DNA of 64,000 nt from Glandiceps talaboti (taxonomy: Eukaryota > Hemichordata > Enteropneusta > Spengelidae), in the NCBI RefSeq assembly GCF_964340395.1, contig NC_135549.1, positions 27,088,095 to 27,152,094 on the forward strand. Direction: 5' to 3'. This document shows positions 42,125-54,543 of this stretch, piece by piece (positions within the stretch are counted from its first letter, which is position 1; each line of letters starts with the position of its first letter). A program made the position numbers and the translations under genes. The notes under the pieces were generated by a model. That model worked only from the letters and a program-made list of their open reading frames with translations, ran no database searches and had not been told where the DNA came from.

Positions 42125-45100
42125 CTACTGTGAGGCTATCGGTGTTGTATCTTCACAGGACGTGAAAGAACTTTGATGACTTGATATCGGGTGTGGGTAG
42201 TATAGACTGTAGGTGCCACTATATGTGGTGTAAGAAGAGTCTGCGACGTAGTCGGACGATGTTGAGATGCTGGGAGGCTTGAAGTGAGACGACCGAATCA
42301 TAGAGACAGAGCGTTCGTTGCTGGCGCTGTATACGATCGGTGTGTCGACACCTCTGCCTAAGTATTGACTCTGGTTTGTATCTGGCGAGACCGACAATTC
42401 TTGAATGTCAGGGGTTACAGATGGTTCTTCAAAGGCATACTCATCATAGCCAGACTCGCGCTGGGACGTTGGTTGAATGGTTAGCGGTCTGGAATTCCCA
42501 ATGGGTAGACTGGAGAATTGTGACGAACTAAACTTTTCAGAAATATCTGCAGTTGCTGGCGGTTCATCAAAGGTATTGACCTCATCAAGTTGTTGCCTGG
42601 GTGATGTTACCATGGGTAACGCAGGGAAAATCGAAACTGTGGATATGGTTCTACTGCCACTGCAGGCGTCGATACGATCTTGGTGGCTATTGGCCGACTC
42701 TTCTCTGACATCAGACACGTTTTCGGGTTCAGAACGACTCTCAATTCCTAATAAAGATTGACTATACGTTGACGCCTTACAAGTGTAACGCCTTACTGCA
42801 TCATATCTACGGCCTTTCTTGGTGGCGTCGTCTGAGGTCTCCCATGCATCACACACTTGCAGTGCTCTTCTCACTTTTGCTCGTTTGTTCTGAAACCATG
42901 TCTGCAAATCATGATAATAAATAAACAATTGATGAGAATGGGTACGACAAATAATTGCAAACAGTCAATCTTTGTTATTTTTATTATTTCCTTTTTAGAT
43001 GGAAGCCTCTCTCGTATTGTTGATATATATTGGCACAAACAGCTTGTCTGTGAACCTCACCTAGTTTGTCAAAAAAAACACGTTGCATAAAAAAAAACAT
43101 CACTCAGGATAGACCCTTTCGTAACTAGAGCAGTGAAACTTTCATAGTTACTACCACCCCCCCCCATACCCATTTGAATATAAATCTTAACTCAAATCGA
43201 AAAATTTATTCACTTCTGCGTGACCCAGTCGTCTTTGCGACCTACAAGTAAATGAATGTATTTTAGAGATTTTCTGTCAAATTACATATACAGGCACGGT
43301 TCCAGTGTTTTCTGAAGCGACGACACGTACCGGAAATTTAGATTTGGAGTTTAATTGGACGAGGAGATTTGTTGTTCTGTACACTCCTTTCATCACTCCT
43401 TGCAAAAACTGTTCAGCTCATCGTTAACAAGAGCGCCAACAACGACGAAATCTTTCAGTCTAGGATTTGTCTCACCAGGGGCGCATTCGATTTGCCAAAA
43501 CATGATTGTGATTAATCTGACGCCATTTCTCGAAACGAGGTTGTAAACAAAACGATCATGATAAATTACATGTAATAATTTTTTTTAAAGTTTCGCACAT
43601 TTCCGATAAATTAAATAATTTTACATCGTCAAAATGATTACAATGATAACAAATTACCAATCTGATCGAATACAATTTATTTACATAACGTTTTCAGTTA
43701 TTTCTAACTTGCCGTCAGCCACGGCCGCGCGATCCCCCTATGATTACCGTTGTCCACCATCTTGTAATCACGTCAATCATGGTTCGGGGCATGATTACTA
43801 TGATTACCAATCATGATTGTGATTGGTAATTATCAAACGCAAAATCATGATTGTGATTGATAAAAGATTTCGTCGTTGTTGGCGCTCTTGTTAACGATGA
43901 GCTGAACAGTTTTTGCAAGGAGTGATGAAAGGAGTGTACAGACCTACCAAACGTCATATTGAGTCGTTGATGGCGCCGTGAACATTTATTCAAGCAATGA
44001 GTCAGATCGTTGCAATTACGTGGTCGACCTCTCTTGTTTTACTTTCACAGTCAATCAGGTTCATATAGTTTTACAGTCAAAGGCATTAGATTCTGCTTTA
44101 TTTTTGTATGTATGAGCAAGTAAAAGACACCAAGTTGACGCCAACGATCGGGGACGAATCGTTTTGTGTACTAACACAAGCTGAAGATAATCTATCCCCG
44201 CCATGCGGAGACGAGTTGAGAGGCACGCAGTGAAATTAACCCCCCCCCCCCGTCGAACTCTACCCGTTTCGACCTTTAGATAAAATGAACCAGATTCAAC
44301 TTAAACATCACACAAACTGTATGTTACAAACATAAATGTATATTAGGGAGACATCAGTGGTTACAAAATAATGGATACAGGTCTCGTTAAAATATCCATG
44401 CATATTGCAATAACTGGGCCTACTTGTCACTATATGCCTAGCTTTTACAACTTTACCTTATTAGTGAAGTCTCAGACCACTATATGGAACTATAGTTCTC
44501 AGACCACTATATGGAACTATAGTGGTCTGAGGTAAAGTACAGTACAGTACTTGTATATTATGGGAAGAAAAATATTTTCAACATGAATGGTCGGAATCTG
44601 GTTCATTTGGCCTGGTAATTTAAAGCGGAGTGTCTAGTGACCGGCGCCTGACACCGGCATGCCGTACTGGTGACAGGCGCCTGTCAGCAGACTCGGCCAT
44701 TTAAGACTGCATAACCGGAGTATTGGGGTTAAGATGACTAGAATCCATATAAGGAAGATGATACAAAAACACTGACCAGAATTTTTGCTGCAGGTAAATT
44801 AATGACGCGAGCTATAGCATCTCTGTCTTCTCTGTCAGGGTACCAATTGGTGACGAAGATCGTCTCCAGTACATCTAGTTGGTCCTTGGTGTAAACAGTT
44901 CGGCCTCGATAACGTTTCTTCTTTGGTGCTTGAGAAATTGATTTGACGTCTACGTTGACTTTGGGGATGGGTATAGACTGTTCTGTGTTACTGGCGAAGA
45001 CAGGCGTTGAATCTGTGATTTTAAAAGAATGTATTCACTGTTAAAATACGTACATGTATAATATAAAATATGTATACATGATAGGTGAGATCATGGAGGT

Positions 45101-45415
45101 ATGAGGGAGATATACCTCCATGATGAGATAATGAATGTTTATTAGGACTATTAGATCGTTAAAAGTACAGTATGATGAGGTGCCACCCTAAGATATATGG
45201 TAAAAAACATGTAAAGTGTGAGTAAGATAATATAAATTATAGTTTAATTTCTTTCAAATTACACTAGATAATCGAAATCATAACTTACCATTTTTTGTTG
45301 GCAATGTCTCCGTGATGGTGTACTTGGTGAAGTCCTTCGAACCACTCTGACGAGATAGGGTAACTTTTTCGACGTACGAAGGAAAGAACTGCCCTACTGG
45401 CATCGTCACAGCCAT
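42125..45415 (-). CDS. Type-B paired-like homeobox gene B1, C-terminally truncated by a stop
   Basis: Exons 45415-45289, 45012-44777 and 42901-42125 have good splice sites (gtaagt / atcacag; gtcagt / ttgcag) and give 379 residues. Exon 1 parallels that of A1 codon for codon in length (42 codons plus one base), with the motif DFTKYTITETL where A has an eh1-like motif. The homeodomain is residues 76-135 and keeps R5, Y8, L16, F20, W48, Q50, N51 and R53. Helix 3 is unusual: A42, K44, I45, L46 and T47 replace the E, R, V, Q and V seen in A. Intron 2 sits at the same 46/47 position. At 42127-42125 a TAG replaces a CAG codon of B2. The old frame stays open for 46 more codons to a TAG at 41989-41987, so the stop is young or a sequencing error. 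This is the only B copy that can still make a full homeodomain. Confidence 0.8.
43377..43941. mobile_element. MITE-like foldback element in B1 intron 2
   Basis: A 565-bp segment bounded by 79-bp perfect inverted repeats (43377-43455 and 43863-43941; ends CTGTACACTCC / GGAGTGTACAG). The interior has repeated CATGATTGTGATT motifs and no transposase. The same element lies at 56053-56616. The B0 intron lacks this region through its deletion. A target-site duplication is not obvious. Confidence 0.7.
44469..44534. repeat. Foldback of the CTCAGACCACTA family in B1 intron 2
   Basis: CTCAGACCACTAT is repeated twice and then reversed as ATAGTGGTCTGAG. Unit 3 has a shorter single version at 57148-57180 (CCAGACCACTATAT ... 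ATTGGTCTGG). Confidence 0.7.
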
Positions 45416-45539
45416 TGCAAGAAATTTGATGTCGGACTAAAGACAGCGGTAAACTGCACTCGAGGGTAAATATACTTGGAGGTTTAGTATGTTTGACGTG
45501 AACTTTTTGGACTCACAGTTTGTACTGATGAAGTTCCCT

Positions 45540-45800
45540 TTTCAACTGGGTGTTTGTATTGTTTTCGTGTTTATTAATTCCGAAATTCTATATCGGTGTT
45601 CGGTTCCTGGATGTGATTGGTTGGGTTCTACCTCAGACCACTAACGACTACTAGTGGTCTGAGGTTCTATGCGTGCCAAACTTAAAACAAAAGGAAGACA
45701 GTTGATGGAGACATGGAAGTACCAGTTATACTTCCATGGTGGAGACGACTTCACACTACCATTTGTTCACCTGACTAAACTAATTAGCATAATTAGCTAT
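45540..45800 (-). promoter_or_regulatory. Promoter block of B1, mirror image of the A2 promoter
   Basis: Same elements as upstream of B0: TAATTA pair near 45780-45796, CATGGAAGTA hairpin near 45712-45740, and a CCAAT box in reverse near 45614. It is interrupted by the 34-bp palindrome at 45631-45664. Confidence 0.55.
45631..45664. mobile_element. 34-bp palindromic insertion with TTCTA duplication
   Basis: CCTCAGACCACTA (45631-45643), an 8-nt loop, then TAGTGGTCTGAGG (45652-45664). It is flanked by TTCTA at 45626-45630 and 45665-45669. The equivalent site upstream of B0 has a single TTCTA and no palindrome. Unit 3 carries it at 58272-58305. Confidence 0.75.
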
Positions 45801-48299
45801 AGTTTTTCTTAGCAGGAAGTACACTAGTTGTGAAAACTGTCACCACAGCGCTGAGAACAGGCGTCTATACGTTAAGTTATACCGCTTTGTTTCTTCACAC
45901 TTGGAATAACACGTTGTACTTTTTGTAAGTTTACCGGTAAACTTGTAACCAATTGTGAAAATAAGATTTCCATCCAAAGCTGTGACGGATTCCCGAATAG
46001 TTGAAAAGTAGAAATTGCAAATGAAGAGATTTGTGGACAATCAACAACCCGAACGATAATTACTATCACTTCAAGTTGTTATATCCAGTAGCCTACCGGT
46101 TAGTAGACCTGAACAACTATGGCTACTTACGCTATTCCCCTAGCTCTCCTAACTAAAGTATACATATTTAGTTTTTGAATTTATGCTCCGGGAACGTCAG
46201 TTAGACTACAAAATGTCAGTTGGGATGGCGGACTTATATAGTGTAGCGATAGTCGTTCTCAAGTCTTCAGGTAGTCTAGTTCCTTTAATGTTGTTCATTA
46301 TTTTCGAACTCACAGGTTATGAAACGTGTAAACAGTAAAGGTAGTGTCATAGCCCCTACGGTAAAATACACTTTTGAGTATGGCGTAATTGACATTTTTA
46401 GATTAATTACAACGAATGTGATCAGCGCCATTCACGACCACGCCGCGAATTGCTCCAAAAACACTGTACCTGTAACCAGAGTCATTTACCCGATTCTCAT
46501 AATGGGATACGGTTGATTGTACTTAATGTATCTAGTGAGAATCAAAAGATTTACCGCCCTTTTATATGTGAAGTATTTTTTAGTGTGAATCAATTCGGAA
46601 TAGGTGTGAAAGGGAGATCTTGAAAAAAACGCCCAAGATACACAGTATCGACACAATTGACAGGATGTAATGTACCTGTTTACCAATACGCAGTGTGCCG
46701 TGATCATGATGAACTATTTGAAAGGTTAGAGTCTCGATCTCCCGTTCTCGCCGCAGTGGAGCCATGATTATGATTTTTGTCGGAGTCCCGTACAAACATT
46801 TTTGTAGGGCTACAAGGGGCATGTTATTAGTACACCTAGATTGCAATGTTTCTTTTTCTGAGTGGGCCTTTACAGAAATACTAGACTACTAAATCTATGT
46901 GTCTATGTGTTGATGATCAGAATCTCGATACCTGTGTAGAAATCCTATTTCTTTCGATGACACCGTCCTGATTTATAAAATAAAGAAGAGACATATATAG
47001 CCTTACGTATCTTTGATTCTATCATAGACCCTGGTCATAAAGTAGAGACATATATAGCCTTACGTATCTTTGATTTTATCATGGACCCTGGTCATAACGC
47101 CACTGGTTCTCAACCATTGGTTCTCCACCATTCGAGTAAATATATAATGCAATTTCATCCGGTTGATACTTCGATGATTAAACGAAATCGAAAAAAAATT
47201 AATGAGTCATTAGTTGACAAAATTATCAAACGTTTTAGGTAGATCCGTAGAATCCTTCCTTGTCTGTGTGTTAGTTTGAGATCTACGATTGAACATAGTC
47301 TCTATACGACTGCTAGGATTGTACATTATGTCGAACATTAAACTGGCTGTGTTTTTAATTAAAAAAACAAGTTTCTTTTTATCATATCTGATAATTCTGT
47401 ATCACAATAATACAATATATACACACCATTGGATGACATGCACTTAATAAGACTTACACATACCATGGCCATGTACGGGGTAACGGTTAATTTATGGCTG
47501 GGTGTTAGCTATACAAAGTGTAAAATAAACATCACTGCCCCCACCCCGTCTTTTTGTATTACATGATACACACATTCAACGAATACAATTTTTTCACGAA
47601 ATTACTCTGATATGACTTATGAAAGAAGTCTACGTGACACGAGACAATTCTAACGAAATACGAACCTTAATTAAACCGAATGATTGAATCCCACTGTTCG
47701 TGGTTGGGGGGGGGGGGGGTTCACTCTTGCACTGGGACAATTGAATGATATTTTGCATCTACGTAGTTGAAAATATATACGTGTGTTCAGTGTAACAAAA
47801 TGTATCCTTATACATTTTTCTGGTACATGAGACTGTTTGACTTTTCCATCGTCAGTTTTTAGCATATCTAAAGACAGACACTTTCTAAATGAGATTTCCA
47901 CACACACTAACTTGTTGATCACATTGCCACAGACAAGTAAGAAACATTCCTAAGAAACAGGTGTCTGATTTGGTCTCGTTCGGTTGTCTCAATGTGATTG
48001 GTCAGAATGACTACAACGTCACTGTGTCGTCACTACCTACTTCCCGGGTCTAGATCTACTGAAGTTGTATATTAGTTTTCTGAGCGGCTATGTACAAATT
48101 GTACCTGTCATCTAGCAATGTTGTAAATATTCAAAACAGGTGCAGTTTTCAACAAGAATAAACCTTTTTTTTCACAAAGTGGTTCTAAGGTTTGCGGTCA
48201 ACTTCCAAAAAGTAAAACGGATTTTTTTGAAGTGGAGACAAACAAAGGGTATCACTTAGCGCTGTGGTGACACTTGTCACAACGAATGTACTGTCTTCA
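45801..48299. other. Divergent intergenic spacer B1-A2
   Basis: Homologous to 34246-36812. It includes the direct duplication at 46989-47098 (ACATATATAGCCTTACGTAT and following, twice) and a poly-G run near 47705. No gene seen. Confidence 0.6.
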
Positions 48300-48525
48300 C
48301 AGAAAAACTAATTATGTTAATTGGTTTAGTCAGGTCTTGAAGAGGTGAAACCATAGATCCTTTCTTGTAGAATCTATGGTGAAACAAAGGAGAGTGTGAA
48401 GTCGTCTTCGCCAACTTTTCCTTTTGTTTCAACTTTGGCACACGTAGAACCGAACCAATCACATTCAGGAACAGAACACCGACAAACAACGTCGGAATTA
48501 GTAAACACGAAAAGAATATAAATAC
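48300..48525 (+). promoter_or_regulatory. Promoter block of A2 with TATA box
   Basis: Same order as for A1: TAATTA/TTAATTG near 48308-48322, CCAAT near 48456 and TATAAA at 48517-48522, 166 nt before the ATG at 48683. The hairpin stem of A1 has one mismatch here. Confidence 0.6.
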
Positions 48526-48682
48526 TCGGTTGCAAAGACAACTCCATCAGTGCAAATTCTGACTTCGTCTAGTTCACGTCAGTGTTACACAGTCGCTCTA
48601 AATCAGCAAGTTTACCTTCCAAGTATACAGATACAAGTGTTTAGCAAAGTTTCCGGTCAGTCCGATACCACACATCTCTGCA

Positions 48683-51235
48683 ATGGCTGTGATGACACCA
48701 GTAGAACAGTTCCTTCCTCAGTACGTCGATGAAGTTCCGCTATGTAATCAGAGTGAACCGAAAAGCCTCACCAAGCACACCATCGCCGAAATATTGTCAT
48801 CTCAGACCGGTAAGTGGTGGACTGATATTTTCAGTGGTAATTTACTTCTTTTCAATATGTAGTACGGATCTAGTGATATCTCGTTCAGTTCAAGTAAACT
48901 CAGGTCCCTAACTTTTAGTGGGCTGAGAAGCAAATTAGTATTTGATTGCTTACTACAGAGACGTGGTGCTACTCCATGGTTTTATAAGCCACGCACAACC
49001 AAGTTACACCGTGAGAACTGGTTGTCTGCGTCACGTTATAAAACATGGCGGTAGGACCCACGACAAACTTATACGAAGTGTACCTACAACAAATGTTCAT
49101 CAATAATCAAGTTTATCACGAGTCAGTGAACTTGGTATATTTATTTCTAATACCGTTTCGCCCAACATAAACTATTTTCTTTCAGTATAGTCATCCTTGA
49201 TGAGGTTCTATAAACTATCGTTACAATATTTATTAATACTGTGACGTAAGTGGAGTGGGAAAGTTTCCTTTGTCATAATTTCCTGTATGCTACGAATGAA
49301 TTGTTAGTCACTATAGCAATGGAAGTACCACGTTGTAGCTATATATGTTAGTATATGCCTCCCTACTTTAGTGCCGAAATGACCCGTTACCAAATTCAGC
49401 TTGGAAGTAAAACCCACATTTCGAGATCCCTGAAAAAATGTTGACATGAGTTTTTGCTTGTTATAATGATACCATGGTCTAAACGTAGATGCAATACTCC
49501 ATCGTATAGTGTCGGATAGTGTCGAAGCGGTCAGGCTCAATGTCCCATAGTCATTCATTCAGCGGGTTGTGCACACGTAACACGCATCAATACTAACGTA
49601 ATGTCTTTTTTCAACCCAGATTCTCCATGCAACGTGACCAGTACCACCGAATCGTCGAAACGTGTCCCCGATGCAACAGAAAAAGTCGACCAACTTACAA
49701 CTGGGCCCCCAAAGAAGAGACGTCGCCGAAGCCGAACTATTTACACCGAGGATCAACTAGATGCACTAGAGACGATCTTCGCCACCAATCAATACCCAGA
49801 CATCGCAGATAGAGAAACTATAGCCGATGCCACTGATTTACCTGAAGAAAGAGTTCAGGTGAGTTTTTTTAAAACAATTAAAATGGATGTAGAGTTAAGA
49901 ATTAATCCCGTGTTTCCAAACCTATGAGCTCAGTTTTGTGTACAAACAAATATCTCCTGGTAGAAAAGGGTTGACAAATCATTGCGGTTCCAAAATATTT
50001 TTCGAATTAGAAGATACAAAAAAGTTTGTCCTTGCAGACTATGGAAGTCCATGTTCAGACTAAATCCAAACTCCATCGAGACTAGGAAAGTCTTCATTTC
50101 GATCGGTCCATTCACCTGCTGCACATCGTGATATAACCAGGGAGATAAGATTATTTTTTTTTAAAACGGTTCAGTTTTAAAAGGCGTTCGTTTTTTTAAA
50201 TCCGCTCCAAAAGTCAAAAATTACTAAGCAAGTATATTTATATACATCGTATGTATCATTCACGTCGTCGACACTTCAACATTTTGTATCGGACATGTTG
50301 GTGTCGGATGTACTTCCGTTTTGCGATGCTAATGAGAAACTTGTTACTAGACCATAGACCCTACACGTATAGTGTCTATAACTAGACTTGTTAGTAAATC
50401 TCGTCTAACACCAACTACGTCACGGACGTTAACACAGTGTCGTACAAGCTCAATGAAGGCTTCGTTCGTTATGGGGGGGGGGTCTGGCGTCAATGTGATT
50501 GCTGAACTTCATTTTCACACTTCTAAGCAAATTTCGACGAAAATTTTACTTCTTCAATGTTAACAGCTTATGTATTTACTACTGTTGATAATGATTTACT
50601 TCTGATAGTAATATGTGATATGGTGTTGGGTTTCTGGTAGTATTTTAATGTATTTACAATCATGCTTTTACATTACACATCGTATGCGTAGTAGTGTGAC
50701 CACTACAGTTTTCATCATATATAAATGGTGAGGGGGAGGGGTTGTCCTAAACGAACGGATGTTCGTTTGTTGAGCTTCACCGGCACAGTGCGATCATCCC
50801 GTTTTCAATGCTTTAGATAGGCCACATTATACCACAGGGGCCTAGCCATTTTTTAAATACTTACTTTTTGTTTGTTTACTTTTACCTTTTAGAAAAACAC
50901 ACAATACTAGCTATAGGTTTTCAAGTCATTACTTTATTACATGGTACCTTGGGAAAAGATGGGAAAAGTAAAAAAAAATCATAAACAAATATGACCAAGT
51001 TCAAGTCCCTGTGATTATATTTGGGACTATATCAGAATCGTAATGCCCGAGGTCCATTGAAATCAAGCTGACGTTTCCGGTTATCATCCTCTGATATGAT
51101 AAAAAAAAAGAAAGAATTATTTCTAATATGGAATAGTGTGTACTGTGTAGGTGTGTGCGTGGGATCGGCCATTGGCACAAATAGTGTGAAGTACTGCGTC
51201 CATCCGTAAATGGACCCGTCAACCCCCCCCCCCAC

Positions 51236-51266
<31 letters not shown>

Positions 51267-52544
51267 TTGCTCAGCATCGCTATTCTAGTAACCATACGCG
51301 CTACAATCATTTCCACCGTGTAGAGAGAGAGAGAGAGCAGAAATATGTCTACACGTATAGTAACTAGAATAACGCACCACTTCCTTTACTAATATTGTTG
51401 ATAGTTAAAGTCATTTTGGATGCGTTTCCTTTCCATTTGATAATATTCGGTATATGGTCTTGATTTACAGGTATGGTTTCAGAACAAACGGGCAAGAGTA
51501 AGAAGGGAAGAGCAGCAGTGTGGCCCAGAAGACACCCCAGCTGTCGTACAGAAAAAGCGCCGTAGATATGGTGTAGTAAAGCGTTGCAATCGTAAGGTGT
51601 CAACATGCAGTCAATCTTCATCAGTAAGTGAGACTCGTTCTGAGCCTGCTGATGTATCTGATGGCGAATCGTTCCCTGACGTCACCAAAAAGTGTCGTAG
51701 ATATGGTGTAGTAAAACGTTGCATTCGTAAGGTGTCAACATGCAGTCAATCTTCGTTAGTAAGTAAGACTTCTTCTGAACATGTGGATGCTTCAGACGAC
51801 GAGTCGTTCACCGACGTCAGAGTAAGTTCAGCCAATAGCCACCAAGATTCTGGAAGTATCAACATATTTTGCAGTACACGTAGATCAATTTCTTCCACAC
51901 AGTCTCCGAGTCCGTTACCCATGGAAACATCCATCGAACAACAACCTATTGGCCCTGGTAGCTATCACGAGCGGCCTTCAACTCCTGATTTTCCTGAAAA
52001 GATGAGTCTATCGCCGGAGATATCGACAGTCTGTCAAGTACCAACGACATCTATTTCGTATCCTTCAAGTCTTCACCAAAGTTACTACACCAGCAGACTA
52101 ACAGGTGCCAATACACAAGTTACCTACAGTACCGTTGAGGAACGTCCCATCTCTGTAGCCCCGCCATACTTCTCATACAATTCGAACAGTATGTCCACAG
52201 CATCACTCAATTACATTGGCGACACTTCGTTCAGAGCGGCATATCCAAACCTTTACCAGCCTTACCCGGTTCCAAGTCACTTCAGTTCTTTCACTCCCTA
52301 CCAAAGCACAGCTGCACCAATGTCATCGTTTTCACAGAGACAGCCATCAACGTCAGTGGTTTTACTGAAACAACCACACGATATTCCCTTTAACAACCAC
52401 GCATCATCATTTTATCCAGTATCGGCTCAGATACCGGATGGCTTAGACACCGTGCCACAGTTTACGCCACCAACTTTACATCGAAAATTTACGTCTGACG
52501 AGTACATTGCAGCATCGGGTTTGATGAGCGCCATCTTCCGGTAA
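48683..52544 (+). CDS. Type-A paired-like homeobox transcription factor A2 (3 exons, intact)
   Basis: Exons 48683-48809, 49620-49858 and 51471-52544 give 479 residues with no stops. Exon 2 is two codons shorter than in A1 (SKRVPDA against SKRICVPDA), so the homeodomain lies at 77-136; residue 43 is Glu where A1 and A3 have Gly. The last exon keeps a segment missing from A1 (SANSHQDSGSINIF and following), which resembles the SANSHQD segment of the B proteins, so it is ancestral. Intron 2 is 1612 bp against 903 bp in A1 because of an extra block at about 50725-51340, also present in A3. Role as for A1: a predicted sequence-specific nuclear regulator. Confidence 0.9.
50725..51340. other. 620-bp block in A2 intron 2 absent from A1
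   Basis: Relative to A1 the intron gains about 620 bp between CATATATA and ATGTCTACACGTA. It includes a foldback (AACGAAC ... GTTCGTT), a long T/A-rich middle and a C/CA run at 51222-51265. The left part recurs in A3 intron 2 (63505-64000). It may be an insertion in units 2 and 3 or a loss from unit 1. Confidence 0.6.
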
Positions 52545-52874
52545 ACTTTGATAGGATTTCACTTGTAATGCCGAACTTGACACTTTATTTTATTTCATTT
52601 TACAGTAATTCTGTAAACGTCTTCAGTCCAATTCTACTTCTATTGCCGCTGGTTAGCATATTGTATATATATATTGTTCTGTCAAAAGTTTGAACATTTA
52701 ATATGCATTTTGTGCAATTGAATACTGCTACCCTGTAACTTGGCGGTGTAGCAAAATTGTGTACTTTATAACAGCGATAATTATGACTGTACTTTTGATT
52801 TATGACGTCCTTTGTGTTAATTAAGTTAATTTGATAATCATAATTATGGCACTTTGTAAATATTGTTTGACAAT

Positions 52875-52880
52875 ATTAAA
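52875..52880 (+). terminator. Candidate poly(A) signal of A2
   Basis: ATTAAA 331 nt past the A2 stop, matching the A1 position. Confidence 0.4.
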
Positions 52881-52922
52881 CACTTGTTAGTTTATATATC
52901 AGTTTTTCGTGTTTCCTCAATA

Positions 52923-53067
52923 ATGTATGTATGTATGTATGTATGTATGTATGTATGTATGTATGTATGTATGCGTGCATGCATTTATTTATTTAATCTT
53001 ATGTATGTATGTATGTATGTATGTATGTATGTATGTATATATGTATGTATGTACGTATGTATGTATA
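52923..53067. repeat. ATGT microsatellite in A2-B2 spacer
   Basis: Positional equivalent of 40590-40684 but longer, with CATG and TTTA interruptions in the same places. Confidence 0.93.
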
Positions 53068-53069
53068 AT

Positions 53070-54543
53070 GATAATCATTGTCGGTACTGGCCATGCCACA
53101 GATAAGGAAGATTTTTCGTCTGTGTCTACGATAATTCAATTTTGGGGTTATCTACATTTGTCCAAGCATGAAGGTCTCCCTTTATAACGTGCATGGTCCA
53201 ATAATGGTCACGGTATCGCCATAGTCAAGCCAGTTACGTGAATTCTTAGGTTCAGAAAATTAGCAACCGAGGTTAGTTTAAAGAAGAATTGCGGACACTG
53301 TGCACAATAATAATGGTATTCACACCTGACTGGTAAATAATAAACAATTGTATAGTTGAATGACATCTAGGTAGACTAACAAAGCAATTAGTCTCAGACC
53401 ACTAAAAGAAGTCTGAGATTTAGTGGAGCAATGGTCTCTAAACTTGTCAACATGTTAACTAGGTGCTAATAATGAGGGCGGTATACACAGCTAGTTGTTA
53501 CTGCTAAGACAATAGGTGTTTTGTTTACCATTCTTCCCTGACTAAAGAACCATTAACACCTTGGGGTATATATTCAGAGGAAACTGTCATGGGTAATCAA
53601 GTCATTTCGTGATAAGATATGTCAAGTATAATCAATTTGACAGGTTTGACTCATAGCTTAGTAATTATGTATTTTATTATCATTTATCATTATTGTTGCT
53701 GTTTGGATGGCCAGAGTGCATCATGCACTACAGTTTATTGGTGCTTGTGTCTGTTTCTAGCAGAGAGTGATGCATATACAATATAATACAAACGTTCCAT
53801 CATTGCATGTGTATGTCTCTTGCAGAGTGGATTTTAATCTATACATTGTAATACAATTGTTGCAAGTATCTACATGGTATAGTCTGCACATGTTGTACAA
53901 TCATGATATGATAATGATGCATGTTTTTTGTTTAGTCTGTCAAAATGATGACAGGGTCTTTTATGTAGTCCTTGTTAAGTAGATCACCTTGTAAGAGACA
54001 ACCACATGCAAAAACTGTATGTATTCTGACTTTTGTTCGTGCACAGTTTTCTTTCTTCTGTTGTATATTAGTATAGTACATGTAACTTTGACGTTACCAG
54101 TTCCCGCCAGAAAGCTACAATATGATGATGCGGTCGGACTTGAAGCAAATACGTTCTCACTGTAATTCTAACCACCATTTCAATCCTTCATCTCAAAACC
54201 CACGCACACATCATACTTACAACAAAAACGATTAAAATCTTCAAAACCAAAAATGTTTAATAATATCAAATAATTACGTAAAATTACCCGTAACAACGAG
54301 GGTACTGGAAAACCGAGTCACATTTTCATAATATCCCATAATATGCTGACAAACATGTCGTTCGGAACATTCAAAGATATGTTGATGCAAAAAAATATGT
54401 TAAAGAATTACACACACAAAATGTAAAGCCAGTTCCTGTTATAAAAACATTTCTGTTAAATCGAATGAAAATCGAGAAATTTGTATAGAAAAAGGCGAGT
54501 TCGGAAAGACACCAATTTCACTTCGAGATAGCGCTGACCAAAG
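53070..54543. other. Convergent spacer between A2 and B2 tails
   Basis: Nearly identical to the A1-B1 spacer, except for about 200 extra bp at 54212-54411 with no recognisable content. Confidence 0.6.

Noticed and set aside
43355-43993. Matching small frames on opposite strands (HSFHHSLQKLFSSSLTRAP)
   Set aside because: They are the two arms of the inverted repeat read in each direction, not genes.
51829-51881. A possible 53-bp intron in A2 exon 3 (GTAAGT ... TTTTGCAG)
   Set aside because: Too short, not a multiple of three, and the segment is open and resembles the B protein segment SANSHQD; treated as coding.
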